46,718 nucleotides of DNA from an uncultured Eubacteriales bacterium (GTDB lineage Bacteria > Bacillota > Clostridia > Oscillospirales > Oscillospiraceae): NCBI GenBank assembly GCA_900553805.1, contig USEU01000007.1:1-46718 (forward strand), in the 5' to 3' direction. Shown here one piece after another: positions 16,366 to 23,176 of the stretch (the first letter of the stretch is position 1; every line of letters begins with the position of its first letter). Below the pieces are notes generated by a model. It saw nothing but the letters and a program-made list of their open reading frames with translations, ran no database searches and had not been told where the DNA came from. The position numbers and the translations under genes were made by a program.

Positions 16366-16629
16366 TCAGGCCAGCTTGTTCAGCTTCAGGGTCATGCTGC
16401 TCTTCTTCCGGGCAGCGTTGTTCTTGTGCAGGAGACCCTTGTTCACAGCCTGGTCAACCGCCTTGACGGCAGTCTTGTAGGCAGCCTCGGCCGCGGTCTT
16501 GTCACCGCCGACCAGAGCAGCGTCGAACTTCTTCAGGGAGGTCTTCAGCGCAGACTTATTGGCCTTGTTGTTCTCGTAAGCAATCTTGGAAGAAAGGACA
16601 TCCTTCTTAGAGGACTTGATGTTGGGCAT
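16366..16629 (-). CDS. rpsT: 30S ribosomal protein S20
   Basis: The 87-residue basic protein starts MPNIKSSKKDVLSSKIAYENN and has the family signature block KGLLHKNNAARKKSSMTLKLN. It is a primary 16S rRNA binder of the small subunit. An AGGAGG site and a single terminator indicate a short monocistronic unit. Confidence 0.96.
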   Translation of the reverse strand: MPNIKSSKKDVLSSKIAYENNKANKSALKTSLKKFDAALVGGDKTAAEAAYKTAVKAVDQAVNKGLLHKNNAARKKSSMTLKLNKLA

Positions 16630-16799
16630 GGATTTCCACCTCCTATCGATATAAATTCATACGACAACTTATTATAGCGGCTCTGTGGCCTAAAATCAAC
16701 CCCTTTTTTGAAAAAAGTTCTTCCCCTGTTGGCGGCAAGGTGGGTGCGGCCCTGCGCTGATGATGCCGTGTCAAGAGGGAAATTTTTGCACAAAGGAAG

Positions 16800-16981
16800 C
16801 ACTATGGTTAAAAATTACAAAATGTTAAAAATGGAAACAAAAATGAAGAAACTGTAACTATTTTATGTCAATTGAGGCCGGCAAAAAAGTTTGAAAAGCG
16901 CTGTGGACAACTCCTGTGGAAAACTCTGTGGAGAATGTGGAAAACTCATAGTTATCAACAGGTATTCCGGCTGTTTACACA
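16800..16981. other. DnaA-box cluster beside an AT-rich tract (oriC-like)
   Basis: Between 16902 and 16960 there are five 9-mers one base from the DnaA box TTATCCACA or its complement: TGTGGACAA (16902), TGTGGAAAA (16915), TGTGGAGAA (16927), TGTGGAAAA (16936) and TTATCAACA (16952). A looser TTTACACA follows at 16974. The first four point the same way at 9-13 bp spacing. The flanking tract 16801-16866 is very AT-rich, like an unwinding element. Genes to the left read leftward (rpsT, GNAT, recG, CDF) and to the right rightward (sigG, ylmC, rpsB, tsf). No dnaA is in the window. The remainder of the 16630-17323 gap shows no gene. Confidence 0.5.
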
Positions 16982-17248
16982 GAGCCGCGTCATGGCCGGA
17001 AAACAAATTTTTTTGATGCTCCCGCGGTCCGGCAAGCCCATAACGCAACCTGATGGAAATACACCGTCCATGCCGTGATCCCGCCGAAAAAGTTCCGCAT
17101 TCCCGGAGAAAATCTGCCGACACCCCTTGCACCCGGGAAAACGCCCCCGAAATTTTGTGAATTATATCCAAGCCGAAGCGCCCCGCTGCGCGGCGGCGGG
17201 AAGGGCGGAAAATGTATGATTGAGGCAGCATTGGAAATACTTGTCTAT

Positions 17249-17292
17249 GGCAGCGCCGCGCAATTGCGTCTGCGGGTCACGGCGGCGCTGCC
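17249..17292. repeat. diverged compact copy of the GGCAAC element
   Basis: GGCAGCGCCGC (17249-17259) and GCGGCGCTGCC (17282-17292) are perfect inverted arms. The interior GCAATTGCGTCTGCGGG parallels GCAATTGTGTCTGCGAG of the full elements. Lies in the 5' region of sigG and would form a strong RNA hairpin. Confidence 0.6.
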
Positions 17293-17323
17293 CCATGTCA
17301 ATATTTTCATCAGGAGGAGCACT

Positions 17324-18097
17324 ATGCAGGGCAAGGTAGATATCTGCGGCGTGAACACATCCCGTCTGACGGTTTTGACTCAGACAGAAACGGAAGCTCT
17401 CCTTCGCCGGGTCAAGGAGGGGGACGAGCGGGCCCGCCAAAGGCTGATTGAGGGAAATCTGCGGCTGGTCCTCTCGGTCATCCAGCGCTTTGACAAGCGG
17501 GGCGAATGTCCGGACGATCTGTTTCAGGTGGGGTGCATCGGTCTGATGAAGGCCATTTCCAACTTCGACCCCACAAAAAACGTGCGCTTTTCCACCTACG
17601 GCGTGCCCATGATCGCCGGAGAGGTGCGCCGGTATCTGCGGGACAATTCCGCCATCCGGGTCTCCCGCTCCATCCGGGACGTGGCCTACCGGGTGCTGCA
17701 ATGCAAGGAGAGCATGACGGCTGCCCTGGGGCGGGAGCCAAGTCTGGAGGAGGTCGCAAAGGAGCTGTCGCTGCCCATCGAGGAGGTGAGTCAGGCGCTG
17801 GACGCGGTATCCGCCCCGGTGAGCCTGTCTGACCCGGTTTATTCCGATGGGGGCGATCCGCTGACGGTAATGGATCAGGTGATGGACAACCGCAACACCG
17901 AGCACAGCTGGATGGAGCATATCGCCCTGCGCAATGCCTTCCGGGCGCTGAACGACCGGGAAAAGCAGATCCTCTCCCTGCGGTTTTACGACGGAAAGAC
18001 CCAGATCGAGGTGGCCAATGTGCTGGGCATCAGCCAGGCTCAGGTATCCCGCCTGGAAAAGGGCGCCATCGGAGCCATGCGCAAAAGCGTGATGTAG
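17324..18097 (+). CDS. sigG: RNA polymerase sporulation sigma factor SigG
   Basis: The 257-residue product starts at the ATG at 17324 (AGGAGG 6 bases upstream); the open frame extends further 5' but into the repeat hairpin. The N-terminus (KVDICGVNTSRLTVLTQTE) is diagnostic of sigma-G, including the anti-sigma contact segment. Region 2 (LRLVLSVIQRF, DDLFQVGCIGLMKAISNFD), region 3 (RVSRSIRDVAYRVLQ) and region 4 (LNDREKQILSLRFYDGKTQIEVANVLGISQAQVSRLEKGA) are complete. It drives late forespore gene expression. A GGAAATACTT match to the sigma-F -10 pattern is at 17233 with GTATG 14 bp upstream, a tentative forespore promoter. Confidence 0.93.
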   Translation: MQGKVDICGVNTSRLTVLTQTETEALLRRVKEGDERARQRLIEGNLRLVLSVIQRFDKRGECPDDLFQVGCIGLMKAISNFDPTKNVRFSTYGVPMIAGEVRRYLRDNSAIRVSRSIRDVAYRVLQCKESMTAALGREPSLEEVAKELSLPIEEVSQALDAVSAPVSLSDPVYSDGGDPLTVMDQVMDNRNTEHSWMEHIALRNAFRALNDREKQILSLRFYDGKTQIEVANVLGISQAQVSRLEKGAIGAMRKSVM

Positions 18098-18153
18098 TCA
18101 TTTCTGCCGGGAGTGCCGCATACGCTGTCCCAAAAGGAATGGGGGATGGGGCA

Positions 18154-18441
18154 ATGAGCATGAAATTTACCCAGCTGCAATGCAAGGAGGTCATCTGCAT
18201 CAAGGACGGGCGGCGGCTGGGCTTTGTGGAGGATGTGCTGGTGGAGGTGCCCGAGGGGACGGTGTGCGCCCTGGTCGTCCCCGGCCCCTGCCGGTACTTC
18301 GGCGTGGTGGGCCGGGGAGACGATTTTGTGATCCCTTGGAAGTGCATCTGCCACATCGGCCCGGACATCGTGCTGGTGGATACCAAGCCCGACGACTGCC
18401 GGGTCAAGCGGCGCAGGGGCGGCATGCCGCTGCGGAAATAG
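18154..18441 (+). CDS. YlmC/YmxH-type PRC-barrel protein
   Basis: The 95-residue protein has the pattern FTQLQCKEVICIKDGRRLGFVEDVLVEV ... YFGVVGRGDDFVIPWKCICHIGPDIVLVD. It matches the YlmC/YmxH PRC-barrel proteins often encoded immediately after sigG in spore formers. The role is unproven but linked by context to sporulation. The start is uncertain among 18139, 18154 and 18160; GGGG before 18154 favours that ATG. The tail is unusually Arg-rich. Confidence 0.8.
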   Translation: MSMKFTQLQCKEVICIKDGRRLGFVEDVLVEVPEGTVCALVVPGPCRYFGVVGRGDDFVIPWKCICHIGPDIVLVDTKPDDCRVKRRRGGMPLRK

Positions 18442-18531
18442 CATGCGGCGCTGTTGGCGTTTTCGTCAAAAGTCATTTCTGGATTTGACGGAGAATTGAC
18501 GGATAAATCAGGAAAAAATTTCAAAAAACTG

Positions 18532-18560
18532 TTGCAATTCAAAGAGAAATCGGGTATAAT
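18532..18560 (+). promoter_or_regulatory. rpsB-tsf promoter
   Basis: TTGCAA (18532-18537), 17-bp spacer, TATAAT (18555-18560). Confidence 0.8.
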
Positions 18561-18566
18561 ACCTCA

Positions 18567-18665
18567 GCGTGGGCTTTGCCCGCCGAATCAAAACCACACA
18601 CCCGGGGATCGCGCCCCCAAGTGCCCCTTTTCGGGCGGGCAGCGCGGGATGATCGGGGTGGAGGA
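18567..18665 (+). ncRNA. structured leader of rpsB
   Basis: The 128-nt 5' UTR contains a small hairpin (GGGC TTT GCCC, about 18571-18581). A larger stem follows: CACCC...GATC (18599-18610) pairs with GATCGGGGTG (18651-18660). Inside it are GCGC/GCGC and GCCC/GGGC. The layout fits an autoregulatory ribosomal-protein leader, but I cannot assign it to a described S2 leader class. Confidence 0.45.
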
Positions 18666-18688
18666 AAAACAAAAGGAGAAATGAAAAA

Positions 18689-19426
18689 ATGGCTGTCGTA
18701 TCTATGAAGCAACTGCTGGAGGCCGGTGTTCACTTCGGTCACCAGACCCGCCGCTGGAACCCCAAAATGGCTCCCTACATCTACACTGAGCGCAACGGGA
18801 TCTACATCATCGACCTGCAGAAGACCGTGAAGAAGCTGGAGGAGGCCTATAACTTCGTCCGTGACATTTCCGCCAACGGCGGCAATGTGCTGTTCGTCGG
18901 CACCAAGAAGCAGGCCCAGGATGCCATCAAGGAAGAGGCTGCCCGCTGCGGCGGTTACTATGTCAATGCCCGCTGGCTGGGCGGCATGCTGACCAACTTC
19001 CGCACCATGCGCACCCGGATCGACCGTCTGGCTCAGCTGAGAAAGATGGAAGAGGACGGCACCTTTGCCATGCTGCCTAAGAAGGAAGTCATCAAGCACC
19101 AGGGCGAGATCGAGAAGCTGGAGAAGTACCTGGGCGGCGTGAAGGAAATGAAGAAGCTGCCTGCCGCGCTGTTTATCGTTGACCCCCGCAAGGAGCGCAA
19201 CGCCATTGCCGAGGCCCGCAAGCTGAATATCCCCATCGTGGCCATCGTGGATACCAACTGCGATCCCGACGAGATCGACTACGTGATCCCCGGCAACGAT
19301 GATGCCATCCGCGCCATCCGCCTGATCGCCTCCGCCATGGCCAACGCCGCCATCGAGGGCCGCCAGGGCGAGGATGCGGCTGCCGAAGAGGCTGCTCCCG
19401 CCGCCGAAGAAGCCGCCGCTGAATAA
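18689..19426 (+). CDS. rpsB: 30S ribosomal protein S2
   Basis: 245 residues beginning [27 protein letters not shown], the hallmark S2 N-terminus. Also visible are the [20 protein letters not shown] and [13 protein letters not shown] blocks. It ends with an Ala/Glu-rich tail ([14 protein letters not shown]), common in this clade. AAAGGAG precedes the start. Co-transcribed with tsf, 26 bp downstream. Confidence 0.97.
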   Translation: MAVVSMKQLLEAGVHFGHQTRRWNPKMAPYIYTERNGIYIIDLQKTVKKLEEAYNFVRDISANGGNVLFVGTKKQAQDAIKEEAARCGGYYVNARWLGGMLTNFRTMRTRIDRLAQLRKMEEDGTFAMLPKKEVIKHQGEIEKLEKYLGGVKEMKKLPAALFIVDPRKERNAIAEARKLNIPIVAIVDTNCDPDEIDYVIPGNDDAIRAIRLIASAMANAAIEGRQGEDAAAEEAAPAAEEAAAE

Positions 19427-19452
19427 ATATATCGAATCAGGAGGATATCAAA

Positions 19453-20382
19453 ATGGCTTTTACTGCTCAGGATGTTAAGAAGCTCCGTGAAATGACCAAC
19501 GTCGGCATGATGGACTGCAAGAAGGCGCTCCAGGCCACCGACGGCGATATGGACAAGGCTGTGGACTGGCTGCGTGAGAAGGGCCTGGCCAAGGCCGCCA
19601 AGAAGGCCGACCGCATTGCCGCCGAGGGCGTTGCTTACGCCACCGTGGTGGACGGCGTGGGCGTTGCCATCGAAGTGAACTCCGAGACCGACTTTGCCGC
19701 CAAGACCGATGCCTTTATGGATCTGGTGAAGAACCTGGCCGTGGTGGTCGCCAAGCAGAACCCCGCCGATGTGGACGCCCTGAAGGCCTGCACCTATCCC
19801 AACTCCAGCCTGACCGTCACTGAGATCATGCAGGAGAAGGTCATGTCCATCGGTGAGAACATGCAGATCCGCCGCTTTGCCCGCTTCCCCGAGAACACCT
19901 CCGTCGCCTACGTCCATGCAGGCGGTACCCACGGCGTTCTGGTGAACCTGGCTGTGGAGGGCGGCATCGACGCCACCGAGATCGGCAAGAACGTGGCCAT
20001 GCAGATTGCGGCCATGAACCCCAAGTACTGGGACAAGACCCTGGTTCCCCAGGCTGATGTGGACCACGAGATGCAGGTTCAGGTCGCTCTGATGGACAAC
20101 GATCCCAAGATGGCCTCCAAGCCCGCTCAGGTCAAGGAGAAGATCGCGGCCGGTAAGCTGAACGCTTTCTACAAGGACAACTGCCTGCTGCAGCAGGACT
20201 TTGTCCGCAGCGACCTGTTCCAGGGCAGCGTGGAAGGCTACATTGCCGACGCGGCCAAGAAGCTGGGCGGCAAGGTCAAGTTTGTTGACGCCATCCACTT
20301 CGTCAAGGGCGAGGGCATCGAGAAGAAGGTTGATGACTTCGCCGCCGAGGTCGCCGCTCAGATTGCCAACGCCGGCAAGTAA
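19453..20382 (+). CDS. tsf: translation elongation factor Ts
   Basis: The 309-residue nucleotide-exchange factor for EF-Tu has an N-terminal UBA-like segment (KKLREMTNVGMMDCKKAL) and the EF-Ts signature EVNSETDFAAKTDAF. A two-part core ends FVKGEGIEKKVDDFAAEV. Length matches the full two-domain form. AGGAGG site present. The usual pyrH/frr genes do not follow; a terminator does. Confidence 0.97.
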   Translation: MAFTAQDVKKLREMTNVGMMDCKKALQATDGDMDKAVDWLREKGLAKAAKKADRIAAEGVAYATVVDGVGVAIEVNSETDFAAKTDAFMDLVKNLAVVVAKQNPADVDALKACTYPNSSLTVTEIMQEKVMSIGENMQIRRFARFPENTSVAYVHAGGTHGVLVNLAVEGGIDATEIGKNVAMQIAAMNPKYWDKTLVPQADVDHEMQVQVALMDNDPKMASKPAQVKEKIAAGKLNAFYKDNCLLQQDFVRSDLFQGSVEGYIADAAKKLGGKVKFVDAIHFVKGEGIEKKVDDFAAEVAAQIANAGK

Positions 20383-20394
20383 TTTCATTACCAA

Positions 20395-20430
20395 AAAGAA
20401 ATGGTGCTGCTTTTGCGGCACCATTTCTTT
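20395..20430 (+). terminator. rpsB-tsf terminator
   Basis: AAAGAAATGGTGC / GGCACCATTTCTTT hairpin with loop TGCTTTTGC, 12 bp after tsf; functional in both directions. Confidence 0.85.
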
Positions 20431-20454
20431 AGTCTTGCCAAATCTGTGATAATC

Positions 20455-20541
20455 ATGAAAGGAAAAGACTTGGATTGCCCTTATTATGGTGGCAAGGAAA
20501 AAAGAGCTGATAAGTGTTTATGCCAAGGGGTAATATCTTAA
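20455..20541 (+). CDS. possible 28-residue peptide, zinc-ribbon-like remnant
   Basis: The ATG at 20455 opens 28 codons with a CPYYGGK ... CLC pattern that recalls half of a zinc ribbon (CPYCGGK) with one Cys lost. No clear ribosome site. It may be a decayed relative of the gene at 20656. Low confidence. Confidence 0.2.
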   Translation: MKGKDLDCPYYGGKEKRADKCLCQGVIS

Positions 20542-20610
20542 TTTGACATGATGTAGACAAGTGTTACAAAAAACGGGGAATATTTGTGAACGTTTATATG
20601 CCGAAAGTTG

Positions 20611-20638
20611 TTGACACAAAACGTAGAAAAAATATAAT
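20611..20638 (+). promoter_or_regulatory. promoter of the small zinc-ribbon gene
   Basis: TTGACA (20611-20616), 16-bp spacer, TATAAT (20633-20638), 17 bp before the ATG at 20656. Confidence 0.7.
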
Positions 20639-20655
20639 TACGGTACAGGATAAGG

Positions 20656-20814
20656 ATGACACGGGGTCATTCCATTTGCCCGTATTGCGGCGCATATGAT
20701 ACCGTGAGTTATATGGGTATAACCAAAACGCCGCTTGAAGAGGGAAGATATTATCTGGAATGGACATACTATTGCAGCGCATGCAATTATACCTTTTATG
20801 TTTATGTACATTGA
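20656..20814 (+). CDS. 52-residue zinc-ribbon protein
   Basis: The frame encodes MTRGHSICPYCGAYD, a Tyr-rich middle, YYCSACNYTF and a short end. Two knuckles, CPYC at 8-11 and CSAC at 40-43, form a classic four-Cys zinc ribbon. A consensus promoter lies directly upstream; the ribosome site is weak (AGGATAAGG). Base composition is more AT-rich than its surroundings. No DNA-binding or enzymatic motif is present; small ribbons of this sort are common as uncharacterised proteins. The next gene starts 16 bp later. Confidence 0.6.
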   Translation: MTRGHSICPYCGAYDTVSYMGITKTPLEEGRYYLEWTYYCSACNYTFYVYVH

Positions 20815-20830
20815 CTAGCGTATAATTAAG

Positions 20831-21286
20831 ATGTGTACGCAGATTCCTGCGGATCAGCCCGTTTCTATTCGTGCCTACGAAAATCATATTCTCTCTGCTG
20901 GGATGACCCTGGGTGATGTCTGCGCGTTGGGCTATGCCTGGGAAGAAGATGCGGGCGCAATTGGAATTTCCGCTGCTTCCGTTCAGACGAGTTTCCAGGT
21001 ATCCCCTGCTTATACCCTTTTGCTGTCGGCGGAGGATGCAGACTGCATTTTCCGGCAGACGCTGACGGAGCTCCATATTGGTCAAATAAGCCCTGATGCA
21101 ACAGTGGCTTTTGAACGAGTGCTGGTGGGCATTCAGGGACTGGATGCCGCAGCCCAGAGAGAGCTTGCCGCGTTTGTCCTCACCCACAGTGTATCGGATG
21201 CAGACGAAGATGCCGTCGGCGCATACCTGACCGGGATGATCGGCAATTCTGGCGGACGTGAAATGCGCACATTCCAGCCTGCATGA
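20831..21286 (+). CDS. hypothetical protein, 151 residues
   Basis: I do not recognise a family. The product is acidic, lacks membrane segments or signal peptide, and shows alternating strands and helices (AGMTLGDVCALGYAWEED; YTLLLSAEDADCIFRQTL). The first ATG (20831) has no ribosome site, and TATAAT lies only 5 bp upstream. So either the mRNA is leaderless, the start is the ATG at 20903, or the gene is a 5'-truncated remnant. It is followed by a clear terminator. Confidence 0.5.
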   Translation: MCTQIPADQPVSIRAYENHILSAGMTLGDVCALGYAWEEDAGAIGISAASVQTSFQVSPAYTLLLSAEDADCIFRQTLTELHIGQISPDATVAFERVLVGIQGLDAAAQRELAAFVLTHSVSDADEDAVGAYLTGMIGNSGGREMRTFQPA

Positions 21287-21310
21287 TGCATTCCAAAGCC
21301 CTATGAATCA

Positions 21311-21351
21311 AAGAGCAGAATTCTCCCGCGAGGGATGTTCTGCTCTTTTTT
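21311..21351 (+). terminator. terminator
   Basis: AAGAGCAGAA / TTCTGCTCTT stem followed by T6. Confidence 0.85.
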
Positions 21352-21370
21352 GTGTAAGGCGTATGTAACC

Positions 21371-21399
21371 TTGACAAATTTCCCGTTCTCAGATAAACT
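21371..21399 (+). promoter_or_regulatory. promoter of the DUF362 operon
   Basis: TTGACA (21371-21376), 17-bp spacer, TAAACT (21394-21399), 30 bp before the start. Confidence 0.6.
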
Positions 21400-21428
21400 G
21401 GAACCATCACACTTTAGGAGGAACATCC

Positions 21429-22538
21429 ATGACACCCAAGGTTTATTTTACGTCCTTCTGTACCTCCGGCGGGGAGACCATTCCGCAGAAGCTGGCACGG
21501 CTGCTGCTGTCGGCGGGGATGGACAAAATCGATTTTAAGGACAAGTATGTGGCCATTAAGATCCACTTTGGCGAGCTGGGCAACATGGCCTATCTGCGTC
21601 CCGGCTATGCCAGGGTGGTGGTGGATCTGGTCAAGGATCTGGGCGGCAAGCCCTTTCTGACGGATGCCAACACCATGTATGTCGGCTCCCGCAAGAACGC
21701 TCTGGATCATCTGGAGACGGCCTATATCAATGGCTTCACCCCCTATTCCACCGGCTGCCATGTGATCATTGCCGATGGCCTGAAGGGCACTGACGAGGTG
21801 GCCGTGCCGGTGCGCGGCGGCGAATACGTACAGAATGCCATGATCGGCCGGGCCATCATGGACGCGGATATCGTCATCTCCCTGAACCATTTCAAGGGCC
21901 ACGAGGATGCGGGCTTCGGCGGGGCCATTAAGAACCTGGGCATGGGCTGCGGCTCCAATCAGGGTAAGCGGGATATGCACAGCGACGGCCGCCCCACGGT
22001 AGACCCGGAAAAGTGCGTGGCCTGCGGCGCCTGCGCCAACATCTGCGCCCACGACGGCCCGCAGATCGATGAGGAAACGGGGAAAATGCACATCAACTGG
22101 GTCAACTGTATGGGCTGCGGCCGCTGCGTGGATGTGTGCCCCATGGAGGCAATTTACCACAGCCATGGAGACGCCGTGCGGATGCTGAACTACAAGATGG
22201 TGGAATATGCCAAGGCCGTGGTGGACGGGCGGCCCAATTTCCACATCAGCCTGGTGCGGGATGTCAGCCCCTACTGCGACTGCCACCCGGAGAACGACCT
22301 GCCCATCGTGCCCGATGTGGGTATGTTTGCCTCCTTTGACCCGGTAGCCCTGGACCTGGCCTGCGCCGACGCGGTGAACCGCCAGCCGGTGAACCCCGGC
22401 AGCCGCCTGGAGAAAATGACAAAGCCCGGCCTGGATCACTTCACCGCCGATTTCCCCATCTCCGACTGGAGATCGCAGATCGAGCACGGCAAGAAGATCG
22501 GCCTGGGTGAGGACAGCTATGAGTTGGTGACGGTCTGA
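21429..22538 (+). CDS. DUF362 domain protein with two 4Fe-4S clusters
   Basis: 369 residues. The DUF362 core (VAIKIHFGELGNMAYLRPGY, DADIVISLNHFKGHEDAGFGGAIKNLGMGC) surrounds a ferredoxin insert with two CxxCxxCxxxC motifs: CVACGACANIC near 196 and CMGCGRCVDVC near 228. It is a cytoplasmic iron-sulfur protein; the reaction is unknown, and electron transfer is inferred. AGGAGG site present. Its stop overlaps the start of the C-GCAxxG-C-C gene by one base, suggesting a redox pair. Confidence 0.9.
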   Translation: MTPKVYFTSFCTSGGETIPQKLARLLLSAGMDKIDFKDKYVAIKIHFGELGNMAYLRPGYARVVVDLVKDLGGKPFLTDANTMYVGSRKNALDHLETAYINGFTPYSTGCHVIIADGLKGTDEVAVPVRGGEYVQNAMIGRAIMDADIVISLNHFKGHEDAGFGGAIKNLGMGCGSNQGKRDMHSDGRPTVDPEKCVACGACANICAHDGPQIDEETGKMHINWVNCMGCGRCVDVCPMEAIYHSHGDAVRMLNYKMVEYAKAVVDGRPNFHISLVRDVSPYCDCHPENDLPIVPDVGMFASFDPVALDLACADAVNRQPVNPGSRLEKMTKPGLDHFTADFPISDWRSQIEHGKKIGLGEDSYELVTV

Positions 22539-22999
22539 TGGAGACGGCCCACGGAAAGAGAGCGGCGGAGCTGTTTTTGCAGGGCTACAACTGCTCCCAG
22601 TCGGTGGTGGTGGCCTTCTGCGACGTTACCGGCCTGACTCCGCGGAACGCGGCGCGGCTGGCCAGCTCCTTCGGCGGCGGTATGGGCCGCATGCGGGAGG
22701 TCTGCGGCGCGGTCAGCGGCATGCTGCTGGTGGCCGGACTGCTGTATGGCTATGAGACCCCGGGGGACGACGAGAGCAAACGCCGCCACTATCAGCTGGT
22801 GCAGACCCTGGCCGGAAAATTCCGGGAAAAGGAGCACAGCATCATTTGCCGGGAGATCCTGAAAAATCCCCCCTCCGACCCCAACCCCACCCCCCGCACG
22901 GCAGGGTTTTACAAATCCCGCCCCTGCACCCGCCTGGTCGCCCAGGCAGCGGACATCCTGGACGAATACATTCAGACCCATCCCATCCCAAAGGGATGA
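22538..22999 (+). CDS. C-GCAxxG-C-C family redox protein
   Basis: The 153-residue protein has the family's conserved cysteines: YNCSQSV (C19), the CGAVSG motif near 62 within FGGGMGRMREVCGAVSG, and further Cys in CREIL and CTRLV. The family is common in anaerobic Clostridia and thought to have a redox role or bind a cofactor, but no activity is established. Translationally coupled to the upstream DUF362 ferredoxin. Confidence 0.88.
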   Translation: METAHGKRAAELFLQGYNCSQSVVVAFCDVTGLTPRNAARLASSFGGGMGRMREVCGAVSGMLLVAGLLYGYETPGDDESKRRHYQLVQTLAGKFREKEHSIICREILKNPPSDPNPTPRTAGFYKSRPCTRLVAQAADILDEYIQTHPIPKG

Positions 23000-23001
23000 G
23001 C

Positions 23002-23040
23002 AGTAAAAAATCGAGCCTGGTATAGGCTCGATTTTTTACT
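23002..23040. terminator. bidirectional terminator
   Basis: Perfect arms AGTAAAAAATCGAGCC and GGCTCGATTTTTTACT. It serves the rightward DUF362 operon. The stop codon of the 30-residue minus-strand gene lies within the right arm. Confidence 0.9.
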
Positions 23041-23128
23041 GGCGCTTTTGGGTGGGGCCGGATTGGATGATGGGGGGCTTGGGGTCTACCATTTCCCAGG
23101 CGGGCTTTTTCTTTTCTTCCTCTTTCAT
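23036..23128 (-). CDS. 30-residue charged peptide
   Basis: Minus-strand ATG at 23128 with GAGGTGAG 6 bases upstream. The product begins MKEEEKKKPAWEMVDPKPP and is highly hydrophilic, with a Lys/Glu head and Pro-rich middle. It follows the M3 peptidase gene by 48 bp on the same strand, so it may be the last gene of the MATE-peptidase operon. No family recognised. Confidence 0.4.
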   Translation of the reverse strand: MKEEEKKKPAWEMVDPKPPIIQSGPTQKRQ

Positions 23129-23176
23129 TTCTCTCACCTCGGGGATAGTGTATCCGCCGGGGGACGGAAATATGTA

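Noticed and set aside
16804..16857. 17-codon frame with AAAGGAAG upstream in the AT-rich tract
   Set aside because: Product is almost only Lys, Met and Asn, as expected from AT-rich DNA by chance; the tract is better explained as an unwinding element.
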